Notes under the pieces: model-generated
The model's database searches: none
Told to the model about the DNA's origin: nothing
Seen by the model: only the letters and a program-made list of their open reading frames with translations
Part shown: positions 55,067 through 64,000 of the stretch, piece after piece
Numbering within the stretch: position 1 is the stretch's first letter
How the letters are laid out: every line of letters starts with the position of its first letter
Origin: an uncultured Coriobacteriaceae bacterium
GTDB lineage: Bacteria; Actinomycetota; Coriobacteriia; Coriobacteriales; Atopobiaceae
Assembly: GCA_902793195.1 (NCBI GenBank)
Contig: CADBCS010000017.1
Coordinates: 33,293 to 97,292 of the forward strand
Direction: 5' to 3'
DNA length: 64,000 nt
Made by a program: the position numbers and the translations under genes

Positions 55067-56454
55067 TGCAACGGCTTGGCAGCGCGCTTGGATGGCTTCG
55101 CGACGAGGATCGCGGCGGCAGCCTGCTGTGCCGCTTGGGTCTGCGCGTCCCGTGCAGGGTCTCGCTGTACGAGCTCGCGTACCTGCCACTGTTGGCCGTA
55201 TGGCTCATGTTCGCCGTGCTGGGAGACTCCCGTCTGGAAGACGTGGTGCCCAACCACGGCGGCAGGATGCTGGCCACGCTGCTCGTGGCGATCTCCTACG
55301 TCGTCCTGTGCTGGAAGCCCACAAGACGCAGCATCGCCATCGAGGTGGTGGTCGTGCTCGTCGCTGTCAATGCGCTTAGGCTCGGCTACACCGTGGTGGG
55401 AATGGCCGTAACCATGGCGTGGTGTGGGCGGGGTGTGGTCTTTGGGCGCGCCATGCGCACGTCGGGCATTGCCCTGGCAGCGACGTGCGCCGTGGTTATG
55501 CTGCTCGCCGTCGTGGGCATCATCCCCGACGTCATGTACACGCGCGTGGCGGGAGACGTAACGCTGCTGCGCCACTGCCTGGGGTTTGGCTACACCACGT
55601 TCTTCTCGCACTACTGGCTGTTTTTGGTGCTGCTCGCCATGTTCCTGAGCGACTGGCGGCCGCGGGTCGTCCTGGTGGTGGCAATAGTGCTGGGCACGGC
55701 GGCCATCTATGTGCTCACGGACTCGCGCAACTCGTCATTTTTGGCGCTACTGGCCGTTGCGGGATGCGTGGCGGGGCACAGGCTACGTGCGAGTATGCCA
55801 TCGTGGATGCTGCGTGCCCTTGCGTTCTTTGCCCGGCATGCGTTCGTCATTTGCTTTGCCTTGTCGGCGTTGCTCTTCCTCGCGGTGCCGGTAAAGAGCG
55901 AGCTGGGACCTGTGGTACACAAGTTGCTCTCGCGACGTCCGGGACTTACGCAGGGGGCCCTCTCCGCGTTTGGCGTGGCGCCCTTTGGGCAAAAGGTGCA
56001 GTGGGCCACCAAGTTCTGGGTCGAGGGTCAGGGCCTGGTCAACGGCTACTGGGATGGCGACACGTTTGTGAAGGCCGCGTACAACTACGTGGACTGCTCC
56101 TACTTTAACGTGCTCATAACCCTGGGATGGGTGCCCACGCTGGCCATACTGGCCGGACTCGAGGCGCTCACCTGCTGGCTGGTGCGTACCAGGCGCATGG
56201 GCCTAGCCGCCGTAATGGCAATCTTCGCCCTGCACTCCATCTTCGATCCGCAACTGCTGTTCGTGCGCTACTGTCCGTTTTTACTGCTGGTGGGGGCGCC
56301 GCTGTGCGGAGAGGGGCTGGCGCACGCGCCCGGCCTGGGCAAGACTCACAGGCGGGACGCACTGCTGGCCATGGGCCTAATCGCGCTCATGCTGCTCGTG
56401 CTGGCACCGTACTGCGTTGGCGTCGTCACCGGTGCCGTGCCGTTGGCAAAGTAG
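55063..56454 (+). CDS. Polytopic membrane protein, O-antigen polymerase/ligase-like
   Basis: 463 residues from ATG 55063 in an ATGA overlap. About ten to twelve hydrophobic segments and a large loop (about 270-360, containing SRRPGLTQGALSAFGVAPFG), the layout of Wzy polymerases and O-antigen ligases. These families are poorly conserved in sequence, so the assignment rests on topology and context. Convergent with the ABC exporter genes. Confidence 0.7.
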   Translation: MMQRLGSALGWLRDEDRGGSLLCRLGLRVPCRVSLYELAYLPLLAVWLMFAVLGDSRLEDVVPNHGGRMLATLLVAISYVVLCWKPTRRSIAIEVVVVLVAVNALRLGYTVVGMAVTMAWCGRGVVFGRAMRTSGIALAATCAVVMLLAVVGIIPDVMYTRVAGDVTLLRHCLGFGYTTFFSHYWLFLVLLAMFLSDWRPRVVLVVAIVLGTAAIYVLTDSRNSSFLALLAVAGCVAGHRLRASMPSWMLRALAFFARHAFVICFALSALLFLAVPVKSELGPVVHKLLSRRPGLTQGALSAFGVAPFGQKVQWATKFWVEGQGLVNGYWDGDTFVKAAYNYVDCSYFNVLITLGWVPTLAILAGLEALTCWLVRTRRMGLAAVMAIFALHSIFDPQLLFVRYCPFLLLVGAPLCGEGLAHAPGLGKTHRRDALLAMGLIALMLLVLAPYCVGVVTGAVPLAK

Positions 56455-56491
56455 ATGGTCGTGCTGGCTGCGAACGGGACCAAACCTGTTC

Positions 56492-57448
56492 TCAGACTTC
56501 GGTGCCGCCGTACTCCGCGGCGAGCGCCTCGGGCTTGCCCGCCTGTAGAATCTTGATGGCGGCGAGCACGGCCGACTCCGACCTGCCGTCCTCGATCATC
56601 ATCTTGAGTCGCTCCGCCTCAGCCTCCTGCTGCTTCCTGCGTTCCTCCTGCGTGCGTCGCAGCCAGCCGTCGGCCAGTCGGTGCACATCGTCCTCGTTTT
56701 GGGGCAGCTGCTTGGTCATGAGGAACTCGTCGTAGGCGTCGCAGTAGAGCTGCACGTCGTCGCTAAAGGCAATCTGGTTGCCGTGGTCGAGCCACAAAAC
56801 CTTGTTGCACATCTCGCGCACCTGGTTGATGGAGTGCGAAACGAGCACCCCCGTGGTGCCGCCTGCAAGAATTGAGCGCATCTTGTCGCCGCTCTTCTTT
56901 TGGAACGCGCCGTCGCCCACGCTCAGGACCTCGTCCAGAATGAGGATGTCGGGGTTCACCAGGCAGGCTACCGAGAATGCCAAGCGGCTCTTCATTCCGC
57001 TGGAGAGCTGCTTGAACATGTGGTCCTGAAACTCTTCCAGTTCCGCAAATGCAATGATCTCCTCGTACTTCTCGTCGAGGAACTCGCGTGTGTAGCCCAG
57101 CATGGCGCCGCGCAGGTACGCGTTCTCGCGAACCGTCATGTTGGGGTCGAAACCACTTGCCAACTCAAGCAATGCCGCAATCTTGCCATGGGTCTTAATA
57201 TAGCCTCCGGTGGGGATCATGATGCCCGTTACCGCCTTGAGCAGCGTGGACTTGCCTGCACCGTTGGAGCCTATGATGCCCAACATGTCGCCACGGTCGA
57301 TGGTAAAGGTCACGTGGCGATCGGCCCAGAACTCCGTTACGTGGAAGTTGCGCGTGAGCTTGCGCATCACGTACTCCTTGAGGCCAATGGACTTAAAGTC
57401 GCCGGTTATGTAGCGGATGCTTACGTCGTTGCACTCAACGGCAATCAT
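56492..57448 (-). CDS. ABC transporter ATPase for polysaccharide or teichoic-acid export
   Basis: 318 residues from ATG 57448 (GCGAGGT ahead). Walker A GSNGAGKST, signature QLSSGMKSRLAFSVA, Walker B DILILDEVLSVGD. This is the Wzt/TagH type with the typical KSIGLKEYVMRKL start. A C-terminal helical tail (RRTQEERRKQQEAEAERLKMM) is present in place of a long carbohydrate-binding domain. It powers export of the lipid-linked glycan with the permease just upstream. Confidence 0.92.
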   Translation of the reverse strand: MIAVECNDVSIRYITGDFKSIGLKEYVMRKLTRNFHVTEFWADRHVTFTIDRGDMLGIIGSNGAGKSTLLKAVTGIMIPTGGYIKTHGKIAALLELASGFDPNMTVRENAYLRGAMLGYTREFLDEKYEEIIAFAELEEFQDHMFKQLSSGMKSRLAFSVACLVNPDILILDEVLSVGDGAFQKKSGDKMRSILAGGTTGVLVSHSINQVREMCNKVLWLDHGNQIAFSDDVQLYCDAYDEFLMTKQLPQNEDDVHRLADGWLRRTQEERRKQQEAEAERLKMMIEDGRSESAVLAAIKILQAGKPEALAAEYGGTEV

Positions 57449-57473
57449 GCTGACCTCGCTAACGTTGGTACCT

Positions 57474-58265
57474 TTAGAAGTAGTAGACGAATCGGTGGTT
57501 GAACTTCTTGTAGAAGAACGCACCGATGCTCAGGAAGAGCAGCGCATAGAAGGCCAACAGCACGTGATAGCCAGCCGAGGGCACGATACCCTCGAGTACG
57601 ACGCAGCGCCAGTACTTGATGTTCACATACACCGGGTTGAGCAGGAAGAGGCGCTGGATGGTGGGGCCAAAGTGGTCGAGCGTGTAGAAGATGGCCGAGA
57701 GATATTGGAGCAGCGTGAGGAAGATGCGGTAGAGGTACTGGATGTCGCGGAAGAACACGTACAGCGCGCTGAGCACCATGCCAATGCCGATGTTCATGAT
57801 CACGAAGCAGAGGATGGGGTACCAGAGCATGAAGAACGCGGGGGTAAACTGAATGCCATCGCCAATGCAAAATACGAAGAAGATGAGGATGGTGAGTCCG
57901 TAGTTGATGAGGGCCGAGACGTTTTGCGACAGCAGGAACAGGTATTTGGGCACGTTTATCTTGCTGAGGATTGCGGCGTTGCCCATAAGGCTCGTCATGC
58001 CGTTGTTGGTGGACTCGGTGTAGTAGGACCACGTGATGTTGCCAGCAAACAGGTAGATGATGTAGTGCTCCATACCACGGCCAAAGAGCCGGCTGAACAC
58101 CAGCATCATAACCAGCAGCTGGAACAGGGGAGAAAGTATGCTCCACGCCATGCCCAACACGGTGCGCTTGTAGCGTTGCTGGAAGTCACGGTTTACCAAC
58201 TGTTGGAAGAGGAACGCATTGCGCTTCATGTTTTCATTGAAGCGCCGTATCGTTTTAGAAACCAT
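57474..58265 (-). CDS. ABC-2 permease for polysaccharide or teichoic-acid export
   Basis: 263 residues from ATG 58265. Six membrane helices; LVNRDFQQRYKRTVLGMAWS is the conserved N-terminal motif of Wzm/TagG permeases. The ATPase gene begins 25 nt after its stop. Divergent from the large initiating transferase at 58399, with a 133-nt shared promoter region holding a TATAGT. Confidence 0.93.
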   Translation of the reverse strand: MVSKTIRRFNENMKRNAFLFQQLVNRDFQQRYKRTVLGMAWSILSPLFQLLVMMLVFSRLFGRGMEHYIIYLFAGNITWSYYTESTNNGMTSLMGNAAILSKINVPKYLFLLSQNVSALINYGLTILIFFVFCIGDGIQFTPAFFMLWYPILCFVIMNIGIGMVLSALYVFFRDIQYLYRIFLTLLQYLSAIFYTLDHFGPTIQRLFLLNPVYVNIKYWRCVVLEGIVPSAGYHVLLAFYALLFLSIGAFFYKKFNHRFVYYF

Positions 58266-58398
58266 ATGGTGCCTAACCTTCGTCGTGGCGTAACGCCCAG
58301 AGCATGCACAATAGCCCGCCCACACACCTTAGCACAGCAGTTTTGCTATAGTCTTGCTTTGCACACATTAGCAGCTAAGTAACACATTGGGGCACAGG

Positions 58399-59859
58399 GT
58401 GAACAAACGGGCGATAACGGGACTCATAAAGCATGGGGACTTCATCGTGCTGGACTTGCTGTGCCTTCAGGTGAGCTTTTTGGTGAGCTACTGGATCAAC
58501 GTGGAGTTTGCCAACCCCTATGCCGTGTACCGGTATCGGTTCCAGGCGCTCGCGCTGTTTGCCGGGCAGCTTCTGGTTGTCCTGTTCTCCAACAACTACC
58601 ATGGCATCCTGCGACGAGCGTGGTTCGACGAGGTGATCTCGGTCGTTTCCTACACCATCGAGATGTTCGTGATCGCGCTGGTATACCTGTTCGCAATCCA
58701 TTGGATTAGCGAGGCGTCGCGCCTTCAGTTTGGCGTCACTGCCGTGGTGTTTGCGGGGTTGGACCTGCTGTTGCGGCAGGTCAACAAGGTCCGATTGCAC
58801 CGCCGGGAGACGGTGCGTCAGCACAAGCGCTCCTTGGTGCTGGTAACCTCCAAGGAGCTGGCAAGCAAAACCATGGAGTCGCTGCGCCGGTCGGGGGCAT
58901 ACCAGGACTACTTTATTTGGAGCGTCGTGCTCATGGATGGCGGCAAGCAGTACGGCGAGGTGGTCGACGGCATCCCCGCCATGCCCATGGATGGCACAGC
59001 CATTACCGACATCACCCATGGATGGGTGGACGAGGTCTTTATCCTGCAGCCCGACAACATGCCCTTTCCGGTGCAGTTTGTGGATGACCTCATGGAGATG
59101 GGCCTCACCGTGAGCTATGCGGTTGCGGGTACGCATGGTGCGGGCTTCTCGGTAACCGACACGGGCAAGATCGGGCCGTACGCGGTGCTCACCAGCACCA
59201 TCCGCGACGCATCCATGGGTCAGCTCATGATCAAGCGACTGTTCGACATCCTGGGCGGCTTGGTGGGCTGCATCCTCACGGGACTCATCTTTTTGATTGT
59301 GGGACCCATCATCTATGCCAAGTCGCCGGGACCCATCTTCTTTGCGCAACAGCGCGTGGGCCTCAACGGCAAGCGGTTTACCATGTACAAGTTCCGCAGC
59401 ATGTACCTGGACGCCGAGGAGCGCAAGGCCGCGCTGGCGTCGCGCAATCGCGTGGGTGACGGGCTCATGTTTAAGGTGGACAACGACCCGCGCATCATTG
59501 GCAGCGAAAAGCGCAAGCGCAACGGCAAACCGGGCGGCATCGGTCACTTTATTCGGCGCTACTCCATCGACGAGTTCCCACAGTTCCTCAACGTGCTGCG
59601 CGGCGAGATGAGCCTTGTGGGTACGCGTCCGCCCACCCTCGACGAGTGGGAGCGCTACGACATGGCGCATCGCGTTCGCATGAGCATCAAGCCGGGAATC
59701 ACGGGGCTGTGGCAGGTGAGCGGACGCAGCAAGATCACCGACTTCGAGCAGGTCGTGCGACTTGATCGCGAGTACATAGAGAACTGGAACCTGGGACTCG
59801 ACATAAAGATTTTGCTCAAGACCGTAGTGGTGGTCATTGGCGGCAGGGGGGCGCTCTAA
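58399..59859 (+). CDS. Polyprenyl-phosphate sugar-1-phosphate transferase, long form
   Basis: 486 residues from GTG 58399, with GGGG 6 nt ahead; an in-frame TTG at 58387 is possible. Four N-terminal membrane helices, a CoA-binding-like domain, a fifth helix (LFDILGGLVGCILTGLIFLI) and the catalytic C-terminus with GKRFTMYKFRSMY, FIRRYSIDEFPQFLNVLRGE and SLVGTRPPT. WbaP/CpsE type, starting synthesis of an exopolysaccharide or wall glycan. The following DUF4422 gene starts on the last base of its stop. Confidence 0.93.
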   Translation: MNKRAITGLIKHGDFIVLDLLCLQVSFLVSYWINVEFANPYAVYRYRFQALALFAGQLLVVLFSNNYHGILRRAWFDEVISVVSYTIEMFVIALVYLFAIHWISEASRLQFGVTAVVFAGLDLLLRQVNKVRLHRRETVRQHKRSLVLVTSKELASKTMESLRRSGAYQDYFIWSVVLMDGGKQYGEVVDGIPAMPMDGTAITDITHGWVDEVFILQPDNMPFPVQFVDDLMEMGLTVSYAVAGTHGAGFSVTDTGKIGPYAVLTSTIRDASMGQLMIKRLFDILGGLVGCILTGLIFLIVGPIIYAKSPGPIFFAQQRVGLNGKRFTMYKFRSMYLDAEERKAALASRNRVGDGLMFKVDNDPRIIGSEKRKRNGKPGGIGHFIRRYSIDEFPQFLNVLRGEMSLVGTRPPTLDEWERYDMAHRVRMSIKPGITGLWQVSGRSKITDFEQVVRLDREYIENWNLGLDIKILLKTVVVVIGGRGAL

Positions 59860-60704
59860 TGGCGGATGTGACGGCACGAGGCGCTTTGGCGGACGCGGCG
59901 GATTCGGCGGGCAACGCAAGATCGGATGCGCCGGACACGGCATGGGACGCGACGCTGCTGGTTGCCTCGCACAAGCCGTATTGGATGCCGGCGGACCCGC
60001 TGTACCTGCCCGTGTGCGTGGGCGCCAACGCCAACGGTCCCCTGGAGGGGTTTGCGCCGGACAATACGGGCGACAACATCTCCCACAAGAACGACCGCTA
60101 CAGCGAGCTTACGGCACTGTGGTGGGGCTGGCGCAACGTGGAGTGCTCGGCGTTGGGGCTCGTGCACTACCGAAGGCACTTTGCCGGCAAGGGCGAGCGC
60201 AAGACCTTGCTTTGGGAGGAGGCGGTTGCGCTGTTGGACCGCGTGCCGGCGATCGTTCCCAAACCGCGTAACTACGTAATAGAGTCCGTTGCCTCCCATT
60301 ACGCGCACACGCACGACCCGGCGCATCTGGAGGCGCTGCGCGCCGCGATCGGCGAGGTGAGCCCGCAGCACGTGGGGGCGTTCGACAGGCAGATGGCGTC
60401 GACCAAGGCGCACATGTTCAACATGTTGCTCATGCGCCGCGAGGTGCTGGACCCGTATTGCACGTGGCTGTTCAACGTGTTGGCCGCATGCGAGAGGCGC
60501 ATCGACTTTGACGGCATGTCGGCGTTCGAGCAGCGCTGCGTGGGTCGTTTGGCCGAGTTCCTGCTGGACGTGTGGCTCCTGGACGAGGATGTGCCCTATG
60601 CGGAGGTGCCGCTGCGCGAGCTCGAGGGCATAAATTGGGTGAAGAAGGGTCGCGCGTTCCTTGGCGCCAAGTTTCTGGGCAAGGGATACGACAAGAGCTT
60701 CTAG
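59859..60704 (+). CDS. DUF4422 glycosyltransferase
   Basis: 281 residues. TLLVASHKPYWMP near the N-terminus, GDNISHKNDRYSELTALWWGW and LGLVHYRRHF are the DUF4422 hallmarks. Members transfer galactofuranose or other sugars in capsule loci. Translationally coupled to the initiating transferase, so it may add an early sugar. Confidence 0.88.
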   Translation: MADVTARGALADAADSAGNARSDAPDTAWDATLLVASHKPYWMPADPLYLPVCVGANANGPLEGFAPDNTGDNISHKNDRYSELTALWWGWRNVECSALGLVHYRRHFAGKGERKTLLWEEAVALLDRVPAIVPKPRNYVIESVASHYAHTHDPAHLEALRAAIGEVSPQHVGAFDRQMASTKAHMFNMLLMRREVLDPYCTWLFNVLAACERRIDFDGMSAFEQRCVGRLAEFLLDVWLLDEDVPYAEVPLRELEGINWVKKGRAFLGAKFLGKGYDKSF

Positions 60705-60763
60705 GCGCCGCGGGCGGGCGCCGCGAAATCGTACATACCCGGCGTCTTGCGGACGGCCTTGCG

Positions 60764-61678
60764 TTACTCCTCCAGGGCGTAGGGACCCAGGTCGAGGTCG
60801 AGGTAGGCGTGGCGTTCGCGCTCCTCGGGCGCGGGGATGCGGTGCCAGTCGCCGTAGTGCATCTCCAAATACCCCTCCGCGTCCTTGGGCACGCACACCG
60901 TGCGTCCCTCGAACTCCGCCTTGCGCGTATCGCAAAACTGGTCGCGTCGGCACAGCTCCCCATAGAAGTGCGCGATGCCAGCCGGCACGGCAACATAGGT
61001 GCTCTGGTCGTTCTTGCAGCACGCATACACGTCGCGCACGATCTTGCTCCAGCGCTCCATGCTAAGGACCGCCGTGGGGGCGCCGATGGCAGACTTTACG
61101 AGCACCACACGACGCAGCGACGGGTTCTGCTCGCTCAGCTCGAGGTAGAACTGCCGGTCCCTAAAGAACCGTCGGCACGAGTACAAAAAGCCGGTGGCCA
61201 TGCAGGCGAAGCCGTGCAGGTTTCGACCCACCGGGTTGTTGTAGGTGTTCTCGATGGGGAAGATGTCCACAAAGATGCCGCAGTCGTCCATGGCGCAGTC
61301 GTCGTGCATGCGCATGGTGGTGCCGCGCAGCCGTACGCGAGACACTGCGATGCCCGCCTGCGGCGTGAGCTCCGGGGACTGCAACAGGTATTTGTCCTCG
61401 AACTTTTGGGGAAAGAGCTCCACGAACCGGTCGTAGTCGGCGCGCGGCATGTTTACGTCCATGTCGTCGTCCCAGGGAATAAAGCCACCGTGTCGGATCG
61501 CGCCGAGCGCCGAGCCACCGCTAAGCACGTACGAGATGCCCTGCTCCTCGCAAAACGTGCGGATGTCGTCGAAGATGCCCAGCATAATGCGCTTTACCTG
61601 CTCGAGCGTCTGGTCGTCGGGCACGACCATGCTGTGTGACGGGCGTTCCTTGAGCTGCCTAAAAGTCGAGAGATTCAT
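60764..61678 (-). CDS. LicD-family phosphotransferase
   Basis: 304 residues. YVLSGGSALGAIRHGGFIPW followed by DDDMDV is the LicD/fukutin nucleotidyltransferase motif (metal-binding Asp). Family members attach phosphocholine or ribitol/glycerol phosphate to glycans. With the Stealth and TagF-like genes it indicates a phosphate-decorated wall polymer. Divergent from the acyltransferase. Confidence 0.9.
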   Translation of the reverse strand: MNLSTFRQLKERPSHSMVVPDDQTLEQVKRIMLGIFDDIRTFCEEQGISYVLSGGSALGAIRHGGFIPWDDDMDVNMPRADYDRFVELFPQKFEDKYLLQSPELTPQAGIAVSRVRLRGTTMRMHDDCAMDDCGIFVDIFPIENTYNNPVGRNLHGFACMATGFLYSCRRFFRDRQFYLELSEQNPSLRRVVLVKSAIGAPTAVLSMERWSKIVRDVYACCKNDQSTYVAVPAGIAHFYGELCRRDQFCDTRKAEFEGRTVCVPKDAEGYLEMHYGDWHRIPAPEERERHAYLDLDLGPYALEE

Positions 61679-61733
61679 ACTGCTCCTTGCCGTTGATGTC
61701 CACCTCTAGGGTATCACGACCTGCCATATCGGG

Positions 61734-61771
61734 GAGGTGCCGCATCGAGGTTATCCCCGATGTGGCACCTC
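61734..61771. promoter_or_regulatory. Inverted repeat in the licD/acyltransferase divergent gap
   Basis: GAGGTGCCGCATCG and CGATGTGGCACCTC pair over 14 bp with one G-T, loop 10 nt. It lies between divergent starts, so an operator for both genes is more likely than a terminator. A TAGACT follows at 61778 as a possible -10 for the acyltransferase. Confidence 0.45.
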
Positions 61772-61821
61772 TTCTGCTAGACTGCCCTTCAAAGTGACAA
61801 GATGGCGGCTAAGGACTCTCC

Positions 61822-62864
61822 ATGAGCGCGCAAAAACGAAGGTATTATCTGGATGCGTTGCGCATCGTGGCGTGTCTTGCCGTCGCGATGATCCATGTGT
61901 CGGGTCTCAATAGGTGCAGTGTGAGCATCTACAGCATGCAGTGGGAGGTGTTCAACCTCTTTGAATGCATCTCTCGCTGGGCTGTTCCCGTCTTCGTGAT
62001 GATAAGCGGGGCGCTGTTCCTCAAGAGCGACAAGCCCATCCGTGCGATTCTTAGGCAAAACGTGTCGCGCCTGGCGGTGGCCTATCTTGCGTGGGGAGCG
62101 TTCTACGCATGGTTCGAGCACCCCCAAGACATCGGTGCGTTTCTCATGCTCGTGCTGACCGGGCATTTCCACATGTGGTACATCCCCATGCTCGTTGGCC
62201 TCTACCTTGTAACGCCGCTACTCAGGCCTATTGCGCGAGACAAGAAGCTCTGCACGTACTTTTTACTGCTCAGCTTTGTGTTTGCCATTGGCGTCCCGTT
62301 TGCAGGCAAGGCGTTGGCGCTCGTGTCACCCTATCGCTCCCAGCAGTTTGTGGGCCTCATTGGCAAACTGGGGCTCAAGAACATGGTGGGGTTCTCGCTC
62401 TACTTCGTTCTTGGCTACTACCTCGACAACCTGCAGAGGCGGTATTCTGCCAAGCGTCTGGCACTACTGTTGGCAGGAGCCCTTGCAAGCATCGTTGCAG
62501 GAACGGTGCTGCTGTCCTTTGGTGTGGGAACACAGGTCGATCTGCTGCTTGGGACCTTCACCCCTGGTGACTTTGCGGCCGCTTCGCTCGTGTTCTTGCT
62601 GGTAAAGAACTGTTCGAGGGCTTCGAGCCCCAGGACCACCCAAGAGGCGTTGCCATCATGCGCATGTTGTCTCCGCTCACCCTTGGCGTGTACCTCATCC
62701 ATCCGTTCCTCATCGAGTCGCTTGGAAGGTGGTTTGGCATCACCACCACGACCTTTGGGCCTATTCTCTCGCTCCTGCTCGTATACTCCCTCGTAGTTGG
62801 CATGTCCTTTGCCTTTACGGTGCTTGTCTCCAAGATCCCCATCCTCAACCGCTGGATAATCTAG
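61822..62864 (+). pseudogene. Acyltransferase_3 (OafA-type) membrane O-acyltransferase, frameshifted
   Basis: The frame from ATG 61822 encodes the typical start RYYLDALRIVACLAVAMIHV, with the catalytic-type His, and further helices up to LVFLLVKN (62610). It then runs into Ser/Arg-rich nonsense ending at 62796. In the -1 frame the protein continues LFEGFEPQDHPRGVAIMRML and LTLGVYLIHPFLIE to 62864. One missing base near 62610 (AACTG for an expected AACCTG) explains both. The restored protein would have about 347 residues, a normal length. It would add acetyl or other acyl groups to the glycan. Sequencing error and true mutation cannot be separated here. Confidence 0.85.
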
Positions 62865-62873
62865 ACCGTCCGG

Positions 62874-62900
62874 AAGGGACCGTCCCCGACGGTACAGTGC
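62874..62900. repeat. Dispersed palindromic repeat, copy 8
   Basis: GACCGTCCGGAAGGGACCGT followed by CCCCGACGGTACAGTGC, starting 9 nt after the acyltransferase stop and just upstream of the TATAAT of the next gene. Confidence 0.75.
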
Positions 62901-62914
62901 TCGCGTGACACCCG

Positions 62915-62920
62915 TATAAT
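62915..62920 (+). promoter_or_regulatory. Probable -10 box of the TagF-like gene
   Basis: Perfect TATAAT 39 nt before the ATG at 62960. The best upstream hexamer is TACAGT at 62893, 16 nt away and within the repeat element, a poor -35. The repeat may thus supply part of the promoter. Confidence 0.5.
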
Positions 62921-62959
62921 GGGAACGACCCTGCAGTCCCCGTGCGAGAGAAGGCGGCC

Positions 62960-64000
62960 ATGAGTGCTACGGCTCGGCGAGTAAAGATGGCGTTGCGATG
63001 GACGTATCACTATGGGCTCAATGCCACGGCATATCGCCTGCGTGCCCTGTGTCCCGTGGACGAGCGACGGGTGCTGGTGGTGGAGTCGTCGGAGTCCAAG
63101 GCATCCTCAAACGTCATCCGCGTCATGCGCGCGCTGGAAGAGAGGGGCTATTTCTGCGAGTTTCTCTCGCTGGGAAAGTTCCTTGCTGGCAAGCTTCGCT
63201 ACCACGCGCTTGGCACCAAACTGTCGTGGAAGGCCGCCGGCTCGCGCCTGATTCTGCTGAGCGATGCCAACGACATGGTTGGCTGCCTGCCCATGCGCGA
63301 GCAGACGGGTGTGGTGCAGCTGTGGCACGCGTGCGGGGCGTTCAAGAAGTTTGGCCTGAGCACCGCGCAAAAGCGCTTTGGTGACTCGCTAAAAGACGCA
63401 TTGCGATTTCCCGGCTACGGCAACGTGTCGCTGGTTACCGTGAGCAGCCCCGATGTCCGCTGGGCATACGAGGAGGCCATGGGGCTGGAGGGGCGTCCCG
63501 ACGTGGTGCGCGCCCTGGGCGTGAGCCGCACCGACGCGTTCTTCGACGACGGCCAGCTCGCCGCGTGGCGCGAGGAGGCGGCGTCGGCCGTGCCCGCCAT
63601 TGAGGGGCGGCGCGTGCTGCTGTGGGCGCCCACGTTTAGGGGACACATGCGAGACGCGCAGGCGCCCGACTTCCTGGACATCCCGCTGCTGCGCGAGCGG
63701 CTCGGCGACGGCTGGGTGCTGCTGATAAAGCACCATCCCATAGTCAAGCATTTACCCGACATCCCCGCAGGCTGCGCCGACTGGGCCTTCGACGTGACGA
63801 GGAGCCTGCCCATCGAGGCCGCCATGGTGGCGTCGGACGCGTGCGCGAGCGACTACTCGTCGCTCGTGTTCGAGTACTCGCTGCTGGGCAGGCCCATGGC
63901 ATTTTTGGCGCCCGACGTGGACGACTACGACGACTGGCGCGGCTTCTACTACGACTACGACGAGCTGACGCCGGGACCCGTGCTGCAGACGACCGAGCAG
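62960..64000 (+). CDS. CDP-glycerol glycerophosphotransferase family (TagF/TagB-like), 3' end outside window
   Basis: 347 codons are visible from ATG 62960 (GAAGGCGG site) and the frame is open at the right edge. VVQLWHACGAFKKFG (catalytic His), LLWAPTFRGH, IKHHPIV and ASDYSSLVFEYSLLGRPMAF are the family motifs. The enzyme adds polyol phosphate units to a lipid-linked glycan, as in teichoic-acid synthesis. It has its own promoter, downstream of the acyltransferase, and extends the phosphate theme of the locus. Confidence 0.9.
   Translation, partial: MSATARRVKMALRWTYHYGLNATAYRLRALCPVDERRVLVVESSESKASSNVIRVMRALEERGYFCEFLSLGKFLAGKLRYHALGTKLSWKAAGSRLILLSDANDMVGCLPMREQTGVVQLWHACGAFKKFGLSTAQKRFGDSLKDALRFPGYGNVSLVTVSSPDVRWAYEEAMGLEGRPDVVRALGVSRTDAFFDDGQLAAWREEAASAVPAIEGRRVLLWAPTFRGHMRDAQAPDFLDIPLLRERLGDGWVLLIKHHPIVKHLPDIPAGCADWAFDVTRSLPIEAAMVASDACASDYSSLVFEYSLLGRPMAFLAPDVDDYDDWRGFYYDYDELTPGPVLQTTEQ

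Noticed and set aside
58375..59943. 522-codon minus-strand frame
   Set aside because: Antisense of the long sugar-phosphate transferase, which has all family motifs on the plus strand.
62595..62620. Programmed -1 frameshift in the acyltransferase gene
   Set aside because: No slippery heptamer or downstream pseudoknot is apparent; a simple one-base loss explains the break.

Overview
The window is GC-rich, tightly packed actinobacterial DNA. The ribosomal operon order, the ferredoxin-dependent 2-oxoacid oxidoreductase and the many LPXTG/pilin-type surface proteins fit an anaerobic member of the Coriobacteriia (Olsenella/Atopobium-like). This placement is inferred from gene content and was not tested by a search.

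Layout. (1) 1-8.5 kb: two very large surface proteins, a 5'-truncated wall-anchored protein ending in an LPNTA-type sorting signal, and an 1870-residue secreted protein with a PI-PLC-like head, about 13 InlB-type B repeats and three ChW repeats. (2) 8.9-11.7 kb: a four-gene 2-oxoacid:ferredoxin oxidoreductase operon (delta-alpha-beta-gamma), convergent with an AAA ATPase gene. (3) 13.2-18.7 kb: the S10/spc ribosomal cluster from rplC to rplX. rpsJ is not upstream, and rpsS lacks its start and about 30 N-terminal codons. (4) 18.7-38.0 kb: a block of about 19 kb inserted between rplX and rplE. It holds a Fic protein, a LytTR two-component system, a coiled-coil protein overlapping a Lys-type signal peptidase I, HicAB, a broken PD-(D/E)XK transposase-like gene, and a sortase-pilus locus (giant adhesin, major pilin, class C sortase, minor pilin, TasA-like SipW-type secreted proteins, MucBP protein, SipW-like signal peptidase). 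(5) 38.0-48.9 kb: the rest of the spc/alpha cluster (rplE to rplQ, with secY, adk, map, infA, rpoA) and truA. (6) 49.1-64 kb: a cell-surface glycan locus with four GT2 transferases, two initiating sugar-phosphate transferases, a Stealth transferase, a polymerase/ligase-like membrane protein, a Wzm/Wzt-type ABC exporter, DUF4422 and LicD proteins, a frameshifted acyltransferase and a partial TagF-like transferase.

How it fits together. The island carries nearly everything needed to make and regulate a surface fibre: sensor and regulator, two types of signal peptidase, polymerising sortase, shaft pilin, a large adhesin, and secreted subunits of the biofilm-matrix type. It sits inside the most highly expressed operon of the cell, bounded by a hairpin plus palindromic repeat after rplX and a good intrinsic terminator before rplE. 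The glycan locus probably makes a phosphate-containing wall polymer. A family of short palindromic repeats with the core GGGACCGTCCC occurs in eight intergenic gaps across the window. The most striking points are the pilus island splitting the spc operon, the combination of class C sortase with SipW-type secretion, the catalytically dead PI-PLC-like domain, and the truncated rpsS.
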